This document shows, piece after piece, positions 52,057 to 63,812 of a DNA stretch of 64,000 bases. How positions within the stretch are numbered: position 1 is the first letter of the stretch; every line of letters begins with the position of its first letter. This stretch comes from Neoceratodus forsteri (lineage: Eukaryota > Chordata > Ceratodontiformes > Ceratodontidae), in contig CM057456.1 of assembly GCA_016271365.2 (NCBI GenBank), forward strand, positions 1,393,903,501 through 1,393,967,500, written 5' to 3'. Under the pieces are notes generated by a model, which had not been told where the DNA came from, did not search any database, and was given only the letters and a program-made list of their open reading frames with translations. The position numbers and the translations under genes are program-made.

Positions 52057-54302
52057 CTTCAAGCAAACAAGCACTATTTTGTTCCTGCCATTGCGGTAGG
52101 AAGATGTACCACTTTGACAACCGTACATCTTGTGTAAGGTGTCTGGGACCCACACACAACACCAATTCCTGCAGTTTCTGTCAGGAATTTAATCAGGCAA
52201 CTCGTCGATGATGGTTGCTTGAAATTCAACACCTTTTAATGGAGCAGAAAATGTCTCTCTTGGAGAACCAGGGGGCTTGCACCAAGGGTCCCCCTCATTG
52301 GTTCTTGTTCCTGGCAGAAAAAGGAGGAGAAACCCTCCTCACACTCCCTACCTCGTCGCTGGCCACCATTTCAGGTGTCCGTCTGATGACAGTGCATCCG
52401 CCAACCGCTTCTTAATTGACGGGTCTTTCCAGTGACTTATATGCAGTTAAAACTATAACTGCCCCATCGACGGAGGCTTATACCCTCTTGTCGATGATGA
52501 TTTCCAGCATTTTACAGGCAAATACATGGCTGCTCCATCGACTAAGGCTCCTCTCCCGTCTACAACATCTGACAATTTAAGTGAAAATGAAATCATTCTT
52601 TCTTCCCTGTGGGCCCGTCGACGAGACTCTGCATTCCTCAGGGGAAAGCTATGGCATATGCCTTTCTTACTGCCCCTCCACCCTCACAGGTGGCCTCTTA
52701 GAGGGGTCAGGTGGACAGAGATAGGGACCCTGGTCTTTACCACTCACGGGCAAGACCTACTCACACTGTGCATTCCATCCCCTCTATCACCCCATTTGTT
52801 TCCCAACATGCCCGCCTCCTCACCCCCTCTTCTGCTCAAGAACAGGACATCACCAACGTAGTACGACAATGTCTTGCATGCCATGCAGCACTCCCAGCCC
52901 TCCGACCCAGGAGATTCGAGTGATCCTCTCAGATTCCCTACTCCTCCACCTAAATGATTTCATAGTTACAGGGATATCATACCACCCTGGTCCCCTCTTC
53001 CTAACACGGAGGATTATTGGTTAGATGAACAAGAATTACTGGTCGAGTTCCCCAGTGGTATTGACAAAGAAGAGTTCCAAGATCTGGATTTTCCAAATCC
53101 CGATTCTCCCTATTCGGAAATCTCTTCTCTGGAAGAGGACCTGCCTAGAACTTCCACATCCTCTCCCCCAGATGACCCAACCTTTAATGAAATGATGGTT
53201 CATATACAAAAGGTCATGGAATTCTCTACTACAGAACATGACAAACAACGTAAGGATATGGCAGAATATCTTGAATTACCAGAGTAACCAGTGTTAGTGG
53301 TTCAACCACTAATACCAACTTACCAGAATGCCATGCTGGCTGGCTGCCTGGCATCAGCCTTCAGCTATTACACTTGTTCCCCGCAAGGTGGATCGTTTAT
53401 ATCAAACTCCTCTGGACCATCCTTTTTTGTCCATCATCCCACAAGCGGATTTGGTGGTCATTACTGTTGCTCATGACCGTACTAAAAGACCTAAACACAT
53501 GAGCTCCTTACCACCTGATAAGGAATCCTGAAGAATTGACTACCTAGGGAAGATGGTATTTACCTCAGGTACCATGAATATCAGAAACTTAAACTATATG
53601 AGTCATATGGTTAAATACCAACGTACCCTTGGGGCTTCTGCCATTGAACTCGTCAATAAACTCCCTCCTTCACAAGAAAGGGAAAAAATTATTGTTGACA
53701 GTGTCAACTAGCAACTCTATCTCATGTCACTTACTCAGGTTGGGATATGATTCCATAGATACCTCAGCCTGACTATCAGTTACTGGTATTTTGTTACGTC
53801 GCCATGCCTGGCTTTGCGTTTCAGGTTTTGCAACTGATATACAACATAAAGTAGCTAATGCCTCCTTTAATGGGTCTAAGCTATTCAGGCCAGGTACTCA
53901 AACATTACTAGATGACCTATAGGAATCAGGCAGAACCCTCCGTACGGTTCACGGCATGTACCATACTCCACATACAACCTACCGTACTCAATACTCCTCT
54001 TATTCCAAAAGAGGTGGAAAATACAAAGCTTATACCAAAGACGGCTTCAGAGGTCGTACCCAGTCCACCAGAGGCAACACCTTTGCTGCCAGCAGATCCC
54101 GCTCCCACCCTTCTGGGGGGGCCGGGCAGCCCGTCACCCAGTGACCCACTAGGGCTTTCCTCCAGCCTCCTCAACCAGGCCTCAGAGGCTGTGGGGAGTC
54201 ATTTTGCCCTCCATCTGGAGACCTGGCAAACAATCACTTCAGACAAATGGGTGCTTCAGATTATATACAAGGGCCACACTCTGGAGTTCACCTCTGCCCC
54301 AC
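52057..54302 (+). mobile_element. DIRS F: gag to RT start, probably the 5' half of the element continued as H
   Basis: Begins mid gag with a Cys cluster (NRTSCVRCLGPTHNTNSCSF, 52118) and ends at WQTITSDKWVLQIIYKGHTL plus EFTSAP (54290), the start of RT. Codon use is AT/AC-rich like that of H (60214-63053) and unlike GC-rich G between them. F lacks RT body, RNase H and recombinase; H has exactly the rest. See finding. Confidence 0.6.
52104..54302 (+). pseudogene. DIRS F gag-like region
   Basis: Cys/His cluster, then a low-complexity middle with many stops. C-terminal blocks: TEHDKQRKDMAEYLELPE near 53235, VVITVAHDRTKRPKHMSSLP and PDKES (53455-53530), LNYMSHMVKYQRTLGASAIE near 53590, and the Tyr/Ser-rich TYRTQYSSYSKRGGKYKAYT near 53980. 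Frameshifts and stops about every 100 codons. Confidence 0.65.
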
Positions 54303-56820
54303 AAAGACGGCCACGTGAAGTGTGTGATCTGCCTAGGCCCAGACCACCCAGTTTCCTCTTCCCCGAACTGCCAGCCTTTTAACCAGGTTAACACACGTAA
54401 AAGAAGGCAGCAGGCTTTGGAGGCCCATCTTTTGAAGACCCAGCTGGCGTCTTTAGAAAAGCAGATGGAGCGGATCCGATCTTGTTCTTCATCTCCTTCC
54501 AAAAAAGGACATAGGAAAGTGAAACACAGGGAGCGGGAGTGCTCCGTGGAGGTGTCCCAATACGAGGCCTCTCGGCCCTCGACCAGCAAGGCTTCTTCCC
54601 AGCCACCGCCTAAGACCAAGCTGCATAGGAAGCTAAGTCAGCCGCCGGCTCTTCCGATGGCCGCACCATGCCTGCCATTAAGTCGACCTTCGGCTCCTCC
54701 AGGGATTGCCTGGCTGCTGGTAAGATGGCTCCCCAGACCTCGGGGACCCGCACAGCACCAGACGCTAAGTCAGCAGGGGGCTCCTCCCCCTCCCGCATGG
54801 CTCCGTCTGGTCAGACGTCCATCCCTGGTGGGCGCTCAGATGCAGCTCTTCCATCGAGCCTGAGGGCGCCACCCGACGTCCGGCAAGAGCCTGGGGAGAC
54901 TGCCCTCCCCTTCTTCTTCACCGTAGCTTCCTGTTCAGGCTGCCACCGTTCGACAACAGTGCGGAACCCCTGGACGTTCCACACTCCCCTAACGGGGTCA
55001 CAGGGATAGAGGCTCCTCCACAGCCATCTGGTCCTATTTCAGAGGCCCCTCCTGTCCCTTCTGGGGGGATCACTCCCGACCAGACTCCTGTCCCAGTCGA
55101 GATCCCCCTGCCGGATCCGGCAACAGTCCCTCCAACACCGGACTCCCCTACAACATTCTCTGAGCCTGGGGGCAGTCGTCTGCCCCAGCCTTCGGCTCCA
55201 GTGCCAGGCACGGTCCCTCCATTGGAACCCCTTCGTCCAGCTCCAACGCCGGCCCCTCCAATGCTGGACCCAGTTCTAACACCGGATCGGGTGGTGCTGG
55301 TCCCTACGCTGGCTCCCCCGATGCTGGACCTGCCGCCGATTTATATGACGGCTGACCCTAAGTGGGTTCCCCCTCCATCAGATCTTCTGACATTGGGTCT
55401 TTACTTGAGACCCCGGACTGTCCCGCATTACGCCTCGGGGTATCTTGGGGACCACCTCCCGGCTGATCCTCCTCCACATTGGAGTGACGTGGGGCATTAT
55501 TTCTCAGGTTATGGCTATCCGGGGGTATCACTATCCTCCTCCCCCCCCCGGTAATCCCTCCATCTCCTCCTCCTCAGCTTCCTCCCTCTCTTCTCTACAG
55601 GCTCTGGTCCAACCGGATTTCAAGACTCTTATTCAGTCTTGGTGGCAGGGTGCACGCTTGGAGCTGGTATCTGACTTGGAGAGCAGAGTCCCACCTCCGT
55701 GCTCTCTACGGTTCACGTCCTGGAGACATCCTGCAACAATATCACTCTTCTGGATCTTGGAGACCATCCGGACATGGGGGATGAGGATGGCGACAGTCGC
55801 CAGAGAAGCCCTCGGATCATGAGTCCTTGATCCCTAAGGGCAAGGTTTTCCCCAAATCCCCTCCAGAGGACCCTGCCTTTTCAGACCTCCTGAGGTCCAT
55901 GGAGAACTACTTCGAGTGGGAGTCGGACGAACAGGATCTGATGTGGCAGAGACTCGCTGAACACCTGGACCTGGAGTCTCTCTACCAGATCCTGTTCCCC
56001 CATGGATAAGATCTCACCAAGACCTCACCTCTACAGTCTGGCAGATGCCTCATTCCAACCTGGCTGTCCCCAAGAGGGTGGACAGGGTTTACTGGGCACC
56101 CAAGGATGCTCCATTTCTTAACCCTCATCAAAAGGCGGACTCCATCATGATTTCAGCTGCTCATGATCGCTCTTCAGCACCCAAGCACATGAGCTTCTCT
56201 CCTCCAGACAAGGAGTCGAGACAGATGGACCAGTTTGGTAAGAAGGTCTATTCTTCGGCCACATGTGTGCTTCGGTCCCTTAATTATGTAGCCCACATGG
56301 TGTAGCACCAAAAAGCTACCTTGGCCAGGCTCGAGGCCCAAATTCAATCTATGGAACCTTCGGATCTAAAGGAGGAGCTCGGCAAGGAAATCTGCCTGTT
56401 TCGTGTTTCTTGCAGGCGTGCATTGCGGGCTACTTAGCCATGGTGACTGCCATTGCTTTGAGACGACAGGCCTGGCTTTGCATCTCTGGTCTCGCAAATG
56501 AGGTCCAGTCTGCGATTCAGAATGCCCCCTTTCGGGGCTCGGTGCTGTTTAGCAGGGACACCAAAGACATCATCACCGATCTCCGGGATAAAGGTCAGGC
56601 CCTGAGATCAGTGCGGTCCATGTACTGATCGGGTACCCAAAAACAGCAGCAGCCTTTTTGGAAAAGGACCTGGAGACAGAGGAAGCAAGCCCCGGCTCGT
56701 CGCCAGGGCAAGTGTAAGTCCACGGGTTCCACCACTCCTCCCGCCTCCAAGAATCAAAGATGTTCAGGGGGTCCTCCTCTGACCGTCCTGCCACCTCCTG
56801 ACTCCCTCGCCCCTCCTCAA
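54303..56820 (+). pseudogene. DIRS G gag-like region
   Basis: Cys cluster at the start, RKRRQQALEAHLLKTQLASL, a basic tract KKGHRKVKHRERE, then a very Pro/Ser-rich middle (54600-55560). C-terminal: SDLLRSMENYFEWESDEQDL near 55880, ADSIMISAAHDRSSAPKHMS and SRQMDQFGKKVYSSATCVLR (56140-56290). Several long open stretches in alternating frames (54204-54863, 55201-55554, 56045-56305). Confidence 0.7.
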
Positions 56821-56821
56821 C

Positions 56822-57905
56822 CTTAGCGCAAGGAGCCGGTGGTGGGGAGGTCCGCCCACCATGCGCAGGAGTGGCAGGGCATTACCTTCGATGCATGGGT
56901 CCTGCATTTGTTGTCCGCTGGACGCACCATAGAGTTTCTGGAGATTCCACCAGACTCTCTGCCAATCCGGTCGTCCTACTCTCGAGACCAGGCTCTTCCT
57001 GTCAGAGAAGAAATCAACTCTCTGTTGCTCAAGGAGGCTATAGAGAGCGTTCCCCTCTGGCAAAGGGGAAGGGGGTTCTACTCCCACTTCTTCCTGGTTC
57101 CAAAAAAATCAGGTGACATGAGACCCATTCTTGACCTGAGCAGTCTCAACCTGTTCAAGTACAAAAAATCAGAATGCTGACCCTCCAAAGCCTTCTCCCT
57201 CTCCTGTTGGAGAACCAGTTGCTTTGTGCTCTGGATATGCAGGATGCTTATCAGCATATTCCAATTTTCCCCAGCCACCGCCAGTTCCTGCGGTTTTGTT
57301 TCCAGGGGGAGCATTTCCAGTTCCGGGCCCTCCCCTTTGGTCTGTCTTCGGCACCTCGGATTTTTACCAAGTGCCTGGTGGTGGCTGTGGCGGCCTTTCT
57401 GCATCACCAGGGCATAGCAGCTTTTCCTTACCTGGATGACTGGCTGATTTCAGCCCTTTCCAGGATGCTCTTTTGGAAGCTCTGCATTTCACTTTGGATC
57501 TGTTCTCCAAGTTGGGGACTACCGACAATTTCCCCATGTTTTCCCTTTCCCCGAATCACAGACTTCAGTTCATCGGGGCAGTCTTGGACATGGCCCAGAA
57601 CAGGGCCTTCCTTCCTTCGGACAGGGTGGAAACTCTGATCCATCAGGCTTCAGTGGTGGTCTCATCCAGGACCATTCCAGCAAGGGAGGTCCTTTGCCTT
57701 CTCGGCCTGATGGCGGCCTCCATCACTACCATTTTCCTGGCAAAATCACTCAGTGGTCCTTGCGGGCACAATGGGATCAATTCCTGGATGACCTGGACCA
57801 TCTGGTCCTGGTATCGTCCGTGGTCCAGAAAGACTTGCTGTGGCGGAAGGATCCCTGCAACCTTTCCTTGGGTCTCCCATTCAGAAGCCCTGTCCCTTCG
57901 GCATC
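56822..57905 (+). pseudogene. DIRS G reverse transcriptase
   Basis: 56839-57180: FDAWVLHLLSAGRTIEFLEI, HFFLVPKKSGDMRPILDLSS. 57174-57638: ALDMQDAYQHIPIFPSHRQF, FRALPFGLSSAPRIFTKCLV and intact catalytic FPYLDDWLISAL near 57430. 57473-57910: FIGAVLDMAQNRAFLPSDRV. Three frames with short overlaps: two frameshifts and few stops. The active-site aspartates are present. Confidence 0.82.
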
Positions 57906-58580
57906 TCTGACTACAGATGCATCAAATATGGGCTGAGGGGCAAATTTGGGGGAACATCAAGCACAGGGACTTTGGTCCAGCTCGGAGCTGTTGTTGCATA
58001 TCAATGTCCCACAGATGAAAGCTGTCTTGTGTACGCTCCAGGCGTACCAAACCCTTCTCCCCAAGGGATCACTGCTTATCCAGATGGACAACATGTCAGT
58101 CGTCTGGTATCTCAACAAACCAGGAGGAACTCGCTCGTACCCTCTCTGTAGGGAAGCGATGAGAATGTGGAACTGGGCAGTCCAGCACGATCTGTCCTTA
58201 GTGGCAGTGCACGTCCCAGGCGTCCAAAACGTCCTGGTGGACAGTGTCAGCAGATCTCGAACCCTCAGTCATGAAGGGAAACTAAGTCAGGAAGTGACAG
58301 AGTCTGTCTTCCTAAGGTGGGGGCGTCCGGATCTTGACCTTTTCGCATCCCCATTCAACGCAAAACTTCACAGTTTTTGCTCACTCGTTCCAGGGCATGA
58401 CACGTTGTTTCTCTCTTGGACAGGGACATTTTTGTACATCTTCCCTCCATTTCCCATTCTCCAGAGGGTTCTCCTCAAGCTTCAGGCAGAGAACGTGCGG
58501 GTGATACTCATCGCCCCCCTCTGGCCGAGACAGATTTGGTTCACGCTTCTGCAACAGTTAGCGGAGTAACCACCGGTTCC
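57905..58580 (+). pseudogene. DIRS G RNase H and linker
   Basis: TTDASNMG then a stop (57936); 57946-58569 open for 207 codons: HINVPQMKAVLCTLQAYQ (Glu block reads VPQMKA, catalytic Glu lost), LLIQMDNMSVVWYLNK, VHVPGVQNVLVDSVSR, LDLFASPFNAKLHSFCSLVP and QIWFTLLQQLAE. Confidence 0.78.
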
Positions 58581-58599
58581 ACTTCCTGTGACTCATGAC

Positions 58600-59703
58600 C
58601 TCTTGACACAGAATCAAGGGTGGCTTGTCCATCCAGGGCTCAGGACCCTGCATCTTCATGCGTGGCTCCTGCAGACATAGTGGTTTCCCGCTTTGGGGTC
58701 TCCTCTCGGGTCGCCCAGATAATTGTTGAGGCTAGAAAGCCGTCTACTTGTTCCACCTATGCTATGAAGTGGAAACGTTTTTCTATTTGGGCGGCTTCCA
58801 AAGATTGGAACCCTTTCTCTTGTTCTGCCCCACAAGTCATGGAATACCTCCTTCATCTTTCAGATTCGGGCCTATCCTATTCCTCCTTGAAGGTCCATCT
58901 TTCCGCTATTTCGACGTACTACAAGCTGGTGGATGATAAACCCGTGGCTCAGTTGGAAGTCTCAAAAACCTTTCTGAAAGGGATTCTCCATCTGAAACTC
59001 CCCCATCCACAGCCCCACACCACCTTGGGATTTAAACTTTGTTTTAGAGAAGCTCACTCTCCCGCCTTTTGAACCAGCGATGAGCTGTGATTTACACTTC
59101 CTGTCCTGGAAGACGTTTTTAGTTGCTGTTACTTCAGCTTAAAGAATTTCGGAGCTTTAGGCTCTAGTTTGCAAGGAGTCCTGTTTAATTTTCCATAGGG
59201 TGGTCCTCAGGACAAATCCTAAGTTTCTACCTAAGGTGGTTTCGGAGGTCACACTGAACCAATCAGTGGAGTTCCCTGTATATTTTCCGTCCCCTGCGAA
59301 TAGAGGTGAAGCACTCCTGCACACTATGGATGCGCATCACGCCCTCCGTTGCTATACTCGCCATATCAAAGAGTTTTGTAAGGATGACCAACTGTTTGTC
59401 TCTTTTGGCCCCAGATCTTTGGGCAAAGCTGTTTCTAAGCAGTGCCTGTCCAATTGGTTGGGCAACTGTATCCGCTTCTGCTACCAGAAGTATGACAAGC
59501 CTCTGCCGGGACCAGTCAGAGGTCATTCTACAAGGGGCATGGCTGCTTCCGTGGCTTTCCTGGGCAACGTTTCAGCAGCCGATATCTATGCAGCAGCAAC
59601 GTGGAGTCCTGTTCATACCTTTACCAAACACTACAGTCTGAACATTGCTTCTAGGCAGAGGGCAGGTTTTAGCCTAGCTGTTCTGAAGGGCCTTCTGTCC
59701 TAG
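58600..59703 (+). pseudogene. DIRS G tyrosine recombinase
   Basis: 58620-59072: VVSRFGVSSRVAQIIVEARK, TYAMKWKRFSIWAASKDWNP and LKVHLSAISTYYKLVD. After a frameshift, WKTFLVAVTSA then a stop then RISEL near 59140 (one Arg of SARR is a TAA). 59200-59703 open: RGHSTRGMAASVAFLGN (HxxR), AAATWSPVHTFTKHYSLNIA (Trp, Tyr) and a C-terminus SLAVLKGLLS with natural stop. Confidence 0.82.
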
Positions 59704-59824
59704 GCTGGTTCCACTCTGCGTTTTCCTTAGCTGTTGGAGTTTTTTCCTCCTCCTCCCTTGTTTCTCTTGGGTCTCTCTGCAGAGGGACTGCTTGGGATTC
59801 AGTCCTATATGTGATGACCTATTG

Positions 59825-60213
59825 AAGGAGCCCTCTCGAAGTAAGCTAGTACAGTTACGTAGGAACTTACTGTAACAGTACATCTTCGAGAAAGGTTCCT
59901 TCAGTAGGTCATATTTTTCCCACCCTCCTTCCCCCTTTTTTATTTAGGGACACCAGACTCTGTTTCCTCCTGCTGTTAGGCCTATTCCAGGCTCCGGCAG
60001 GAGAACTGGAGGGTGGATGTGGGGACCGTCAACTATATAGCGTCATGCTGACGTCGGTCACATGATGTCGGGTGGGTGGTCCCCTGTCAGGTATTGCTAG
60101 AAAGTCTGTTTTGCTGCCAGATGCCACATGGCATTAGTCCTATATGTGATGACCTACTGAAGGAATCTCTCTCGAAGATCTACTGTTACGGTAAGGTCCT
60201 GCGTAACTGTACT
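59825..60213 (+). repeat. DIRS G 3' terminus and internal complementary region
   Basis: CTCGAAGTAAGCT|AGTACAGTTACG near 59840 joins the two end sequences, and CTACTGTTACGGTAAGGTCC then GCGTAACTGTACT closes the element. The inverted arms are about 310 bp apart. GATGACCTAYTGAAGGA occurs on both sides (59815, 60150). Confidence 0.78.
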
Positions 60214-60760
60214 TTTCGAGCACTCCTCCCTTTCGGCCTCTCTTCAGCCTCAAGAGTGTTCGCCAAATGCCTAGCAGTGGAGACAGCAGCCTTACGAAGA
60301 AAAGGGAACTTCATCTTTCCATATCTAGACAATTGGCTAATCAAAGCAGACTACAAAGTAGCTTTACTTGCCCCCCTAGATGCTACCCTGAAGATGTTCA
60401 ACGATCTAGGGATCACAGTCAGTTTGCCAAAGTCTAGCTCAAATCAGCACAGTCCCTCCAATACACTGGAGCTGTCCTAGATACAGTCACAGCCAGAGTC
60501 TACCTCCCACTTACTCGGCAGGACACACACATCTCTGGCATCACAGAAACAGACTCAGAAGATGGTCACAGCCAGACAAATGCTGCGGGGTCACATGTCT
60601 GCTGCCATCCCTACAGTGACATTCGCCTGTCTTCACATGAGACCTGTCCAATGGACCCTCCAGAATCAACGGTCCCAAAAAACAGGACTGTTCGAAGACA
60701 AAATTGGGGTTACTACCTCTCTGAAGTCAGCCCTGACATGGTGAACAACCGGAATCAATT
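60214..60760 (+). pseudogene. DIRS H reverse transcriptase, palm to thumb
   Basis: LPFGLSSASRVFAKCLAVET, then FIFPYLDNWLIKAD near 60315 where the second catalytic Asp is Asn. FNDLGITVSLPKSSS, and after a frameshift MLRGHMSAAIPTVTFACLHM near 60580. Everything before the PFGL block is absent here. Confidence 0.75.
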
Positions 60761-61500
60761 TGAGTCAAGGAATGCCTTTACGGTCTCACCCTCCCATGCT
60801 AACGTTAACCACGGATGCTTCTCTGGAGGGATGGGGTGTGCACTTTGGTCCTTGTCAGACACAAGTCCAGTGGACCACCTCTCCCCATCACTCTCCTATA
60901 AATGAAAGTGGTCCATCTTGCCCTTCAGGCATTCCAGCCCTACCTGACACCACGACCGTTGCTGATTCAGTCAGACAACACTGCAGTGGTATTTTACCTC
61001 AACAAGCAAGAAGATATGAAATTACGTATCCTATGCGTGGAGAGTCTGGCAAGAAGCCATCAGGCAACAACTTACACTAACAGCTGTCCACTTACTGGGA
61101 CATTGCAACCAGTTAGCGACCGGCTGAGTCGCCAGTTCTCCACTCAAGAATGGACACTTCATGAGCAAGTACTCCAGGAAATCATCTACCTATGGCGAAC
61201 CCCACAGCTGTATCTGTTTGCCTCCCACTGAATCACCGTCTCCCCAATTACTTTTCCATTATCCCGACCAAAAAGGGACAGTCTATAGATGCCCTGTCCC
61301 AACCATGGACAGGACTCTTATTATATGTGCGCCCCCCCCCCCCCTGCAATGGACTCTACTGAAACTACAACTAGAACCAACTACAATGATACTCATAGCT
61401 CCAGTGTGGCCTTGCCAAATGTGGTTTCCCCTACTCCAACAACTATCAGCACGGGAACCCGTTCCGTTGCCAGTCAGACTGGACCTCTTGACTCGGTGTC
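60760..61500 (+). pseudogene. DIRS H RNase H and linker
   Basis: LTTDASLEGWGVHFGPCQTQ near 60808; in another frame MKVVHLALQAFQPYLTPRPL and IQSDNTAVVFYLNKQED near 60965. A degraded DRLSRQFSTQEW precedes the linker LYLFASH near 61215 and VWPCQMWFPLLQQLSARE near 61410. Frames change about every 100-150 codons. Confidence 0.72.
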
Positions 61501-61559
61501 AAGGGTCTCTCCTACACTCCAACCTGAAGGCTCTACACCTTCACGTTTGGCTCCTGAGA

Positions 61560-62615
61560 ACGCTTTCATAACTAGATTACAAGTGCTGTCTCCTGTTGCC
61601 AATATTCTGTTGGCCTCACATAAGCCAGCAACCACAGAAACATACAATTCCAAATAGAAACGCTTTTCCATATGGTCTGCCTCTCGATCATTGGATCCTT
61701 ATTCCTGTCCACTGACGAAAGTTCTAGACAACCTGGACTTGTTATCTGAGTCAGGTTTAAGTTACTCTTCCATCACAGTTCACTTGGCCACCGTAGTGGC
61801 CTTCCATAAAAATCTAGATGGCAGATTACTGTACCAACATCATCTAGCTAAGATGTTTTTGAAAGGAATATTACATATTAAACCACCTATTAGAAGACCC
61901 ACTCCTCCATGGGATCTCAATTTTATGATAGAAAAATTGACCCTTGAACCATTTGAGCCAGCAGCCACTTGTGAACTTCGTTTCCTTTCATAGAAAACCC
62001 TATTTCTGGTGGCTGTCACTTCCACTCGCCGTATTTCCGAGCTTCCTGCCCTCATGTAGGGAACCTTACTTGACTTTCCACAAGGACACGGTGGTACTTT
62101 GTACCAAGCCTTCCTTCCTTCCGTCCTTCCTTCCTTCCTAAAGTAGTCTCCAAACATACTTTGAATCAAACCTTGGAGCTACCAGTATACTATCCTGAAT
62201 ACTCCACTCAAGGTGAACATCTACTACATACTTTAGATGTCCATCGTATACTATGCTACTTTGCGAATCGGACACAATCGATTAGAAAAACCTCTCAACT
62301 GTTCGTTTCTTTTGCCTTGGGCTGAGAAGGCCTCCCAGTTGCTAAAAGAATCGTTTCAAGCTGGTTGGCAAATTGTATTACATTTTGTTACAAAAAATAC
62401 AACACGCCTTTATTAGGACCTGTCCAAGCCCATTCCACTAGCGCTATGGCCACTACTGCGGCTTGCTTTAAAGGAGCCTCCATTTCAGGTATCTGCAATG
62501 CAGCTACCTGGTCCTCAAGCCTACATTCACAAGGCATTACAATCTGGATATTGCCTCACGACGTAGGGCAGCCTTCGGCCGTGCAGTCCTGCAAGGTCTT
62601 TCATCATAACTGTCC
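61560..62615 (+). pseudogene. DIRS H tyrosine recombinase
   Basis: LQVLSPVANILLASHKPATT near 61580, KRFSIWSASRSLDPYSCPLT, SSITVHLATVVAFHKNLDG and WDLNFMIEKLTLEPFEPAAT. VTSTRRISELPAL near 62020 keeps the first Arg. A TTCC expansion at about 62106-62140 shifts the frame. 62365-62625: QAHSTSAMATTAACFKGASI has Ser for the second catalytic Arg; CNAATWSS follows, then a frameshift before the Tyr block (HYNLDIA in the next frame). Confidence 0.78.
62106..62140. repeat. (TTCC)n expansion inside recombinase
   Basis: Eight consecutive TTCC/GTCC units, ending TTCCTAAAGTAG. Other copies encode NPKFLPKVVS here, so a TTCCTTCC core has expanded by slippage. Confidence 0.75.
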
Positions 62616-62684
62616 TCCCACATAGACATTACTGCTTGGGATTCATCCCAAAAGTATTACCTACTGCAAGAGACCATGCTGTGG

Positions 62685-63053
62685 AAGATAGTACAGTTAT
62701 GTAAAAACTTACCATAACAGTAGCTCTTCGACGAGTGTTTCTTTCCCCTCCTTCTCTAAGAGAGCAGATTCTGGTCCAGTGACTTTGGGTTGGGACTCCT
62801 TTGGTACCTCGGGTTCCTCTCGGTCCTCGCTTTGTGAGCTAAATCCGGCTGGGGAACTGAGGATACCAGGGACCACCTACACTTACATAGGAAACAGGAA
62901 GCTGATGCCATGGGTGGGTGGTCCCTGGTAAAAAAAACTGCTAGAAGAGCTGCCGTGCGCCACAGCGACCGCTGCTGGTAACCCAAAAGTATTACCTACT
63001 GCAAGAGACACTCCTCGAAGATCTACTGTTACGGTAAGTTTTTACGTAACTAC
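62685..63053 (+). repeat. DIRS H 3' terminus and internal complementary region
   Basis: AGTACAGTTATGTAAAAACT at 62691 is inverted at 63018-63053 (ACTGTTACGGTAAGTTTTTA). AAAAGTATTACCTACTGCAA flanks both. The sequence between differs from that of A, B, D and G, making H a distinct subfamily with the same end motif. Confidence 0.75.
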
Positions 63054-63812
63054 TTTCTAAGAGTGGTATAAGTTGTTCATCCACACTTGGCATGTCCTTT
63101 CCCGTTAAGATTCTTGCCGGAAGGTCTTTAAGCTGGCTCCTCCCACCCACCTGGGTGGTATAGCTCTCAGTTCCACCCCCTGATGCCAGATCTTGTCCGC
63201 TGGAGACAGAGGTTGTGGGTTGATGCCGGGGGAGGTCTGGTGGGTGAGTGTGGATGAACAACATATACCACTCCTAGAACTACTGTTACAGGTGAGTAAC
63301 CTGTGTTTCTAGGATCATGGATATATTGTTCTATCCACACTTGTTGGCAGACTCGTAGCAGTTCTCCGGGAGAAGGGAGAGAGGCAAGGTGCACACCCCC
63401 TACTTAGGGAACAGAGATTCTAGAACTGAGGCCCCAAAATCAGCATCCCAGCGTGACTCTAGGTTGATGAGGAAATGGGTAATGAAGGTGTTTGCTGACT
63501 TCTAGATAGCAGCCCTGCAGATATCATGGATAGGGATGTCCCTAGAAGCAGCCACTGACGCAGCAGTATGGTGGGTGGAATGAGTTCTTATCCCTGTGGG
63601 AGGCTCCTTGCCTGCCAACCGATAGAGATCAATGCAAAATGTAATCCATTTGCCAATTGTCCACTTTGTTGCTGGTCTGTCAGGTGCCATCAGCATAGGT
63701 GACAAACAGCTGGCGAACCTCTCCCTGAACTTCAGCCGTTCGCTCCTTATAATAAGAGAACACTCGTCTCAGGTCCAAAGTATGGAGCCTGTACTCAGCC
63801 TCCGAGATGTAA
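63054..63812 (-). mobile_element. DIRS I: C-family 3' end and recombinase fragment
   Basis: Matches DIRS C 34432-35200 throughout (GTTGTTCATCCACACTTGG, the ICR near 63260-63310, then recombinase). It lacks the outer 25 bp of the C-family terminus at the junction with H, and is interrupted at 63812 by DIRS J; DIRS C continues GTTCAGGTAGAACAC at that point. Confidence 0.8.
63410..63760 (-). pseudogene. DIRS I tyrosine recombinase C-terminal fragment
   Basis: RPATKWTIGKWITFCIDLYR, LAGKEPPTGIRTHSTHHTAA (HxxR reads HSTH, catalytic Arg lost), IHDICRAAI then a stop where DIRS C has the Trp block (VTWKTANTF), then FITHFLINLESRWDADF-like sequence near 63480-63440. Confidence 0.72.

Larger units (their letters stand above)
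54303..60213 (+). mobile_element. DIRS G: gag to 3' terminus, 5' terminus lost
   Basis: 5.9 kb, GC-rich. gag 54303-56820, RT 56822-57905, RNase H 57905-58580, recombinase 58600-59703, 3' terminus with ICR 59825-60213 ending GTAACTGTACT. The start is within the gag Cys cluster (KDGHVKCVICLGPDHPVSSS), so the 5' inverted repeat and first codons are missing. Its 3' end falls inside an RT codon of DIRS H (continuing FRALLPFGL), placing G as an insertion in that element. Confidence 0.85.
60214..63053 (+). mobile_element. DIRS H: RT to 3' terminus, probably the 3' half of the element begun as F
   Basis: Starts inside RT (FRALLPFGLSSASRVFAKCL) directly after the end of G and continues through RNase H and recombinase to a 3' terminus with ICR (62685-63053). 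AT/AC-rich. The 3' tail (GTAACTACTTT) lacks two bases of the canonical GTAACTGTACTTT end. It abuts a C-family element (I) on the right. Confidence 0.8.
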
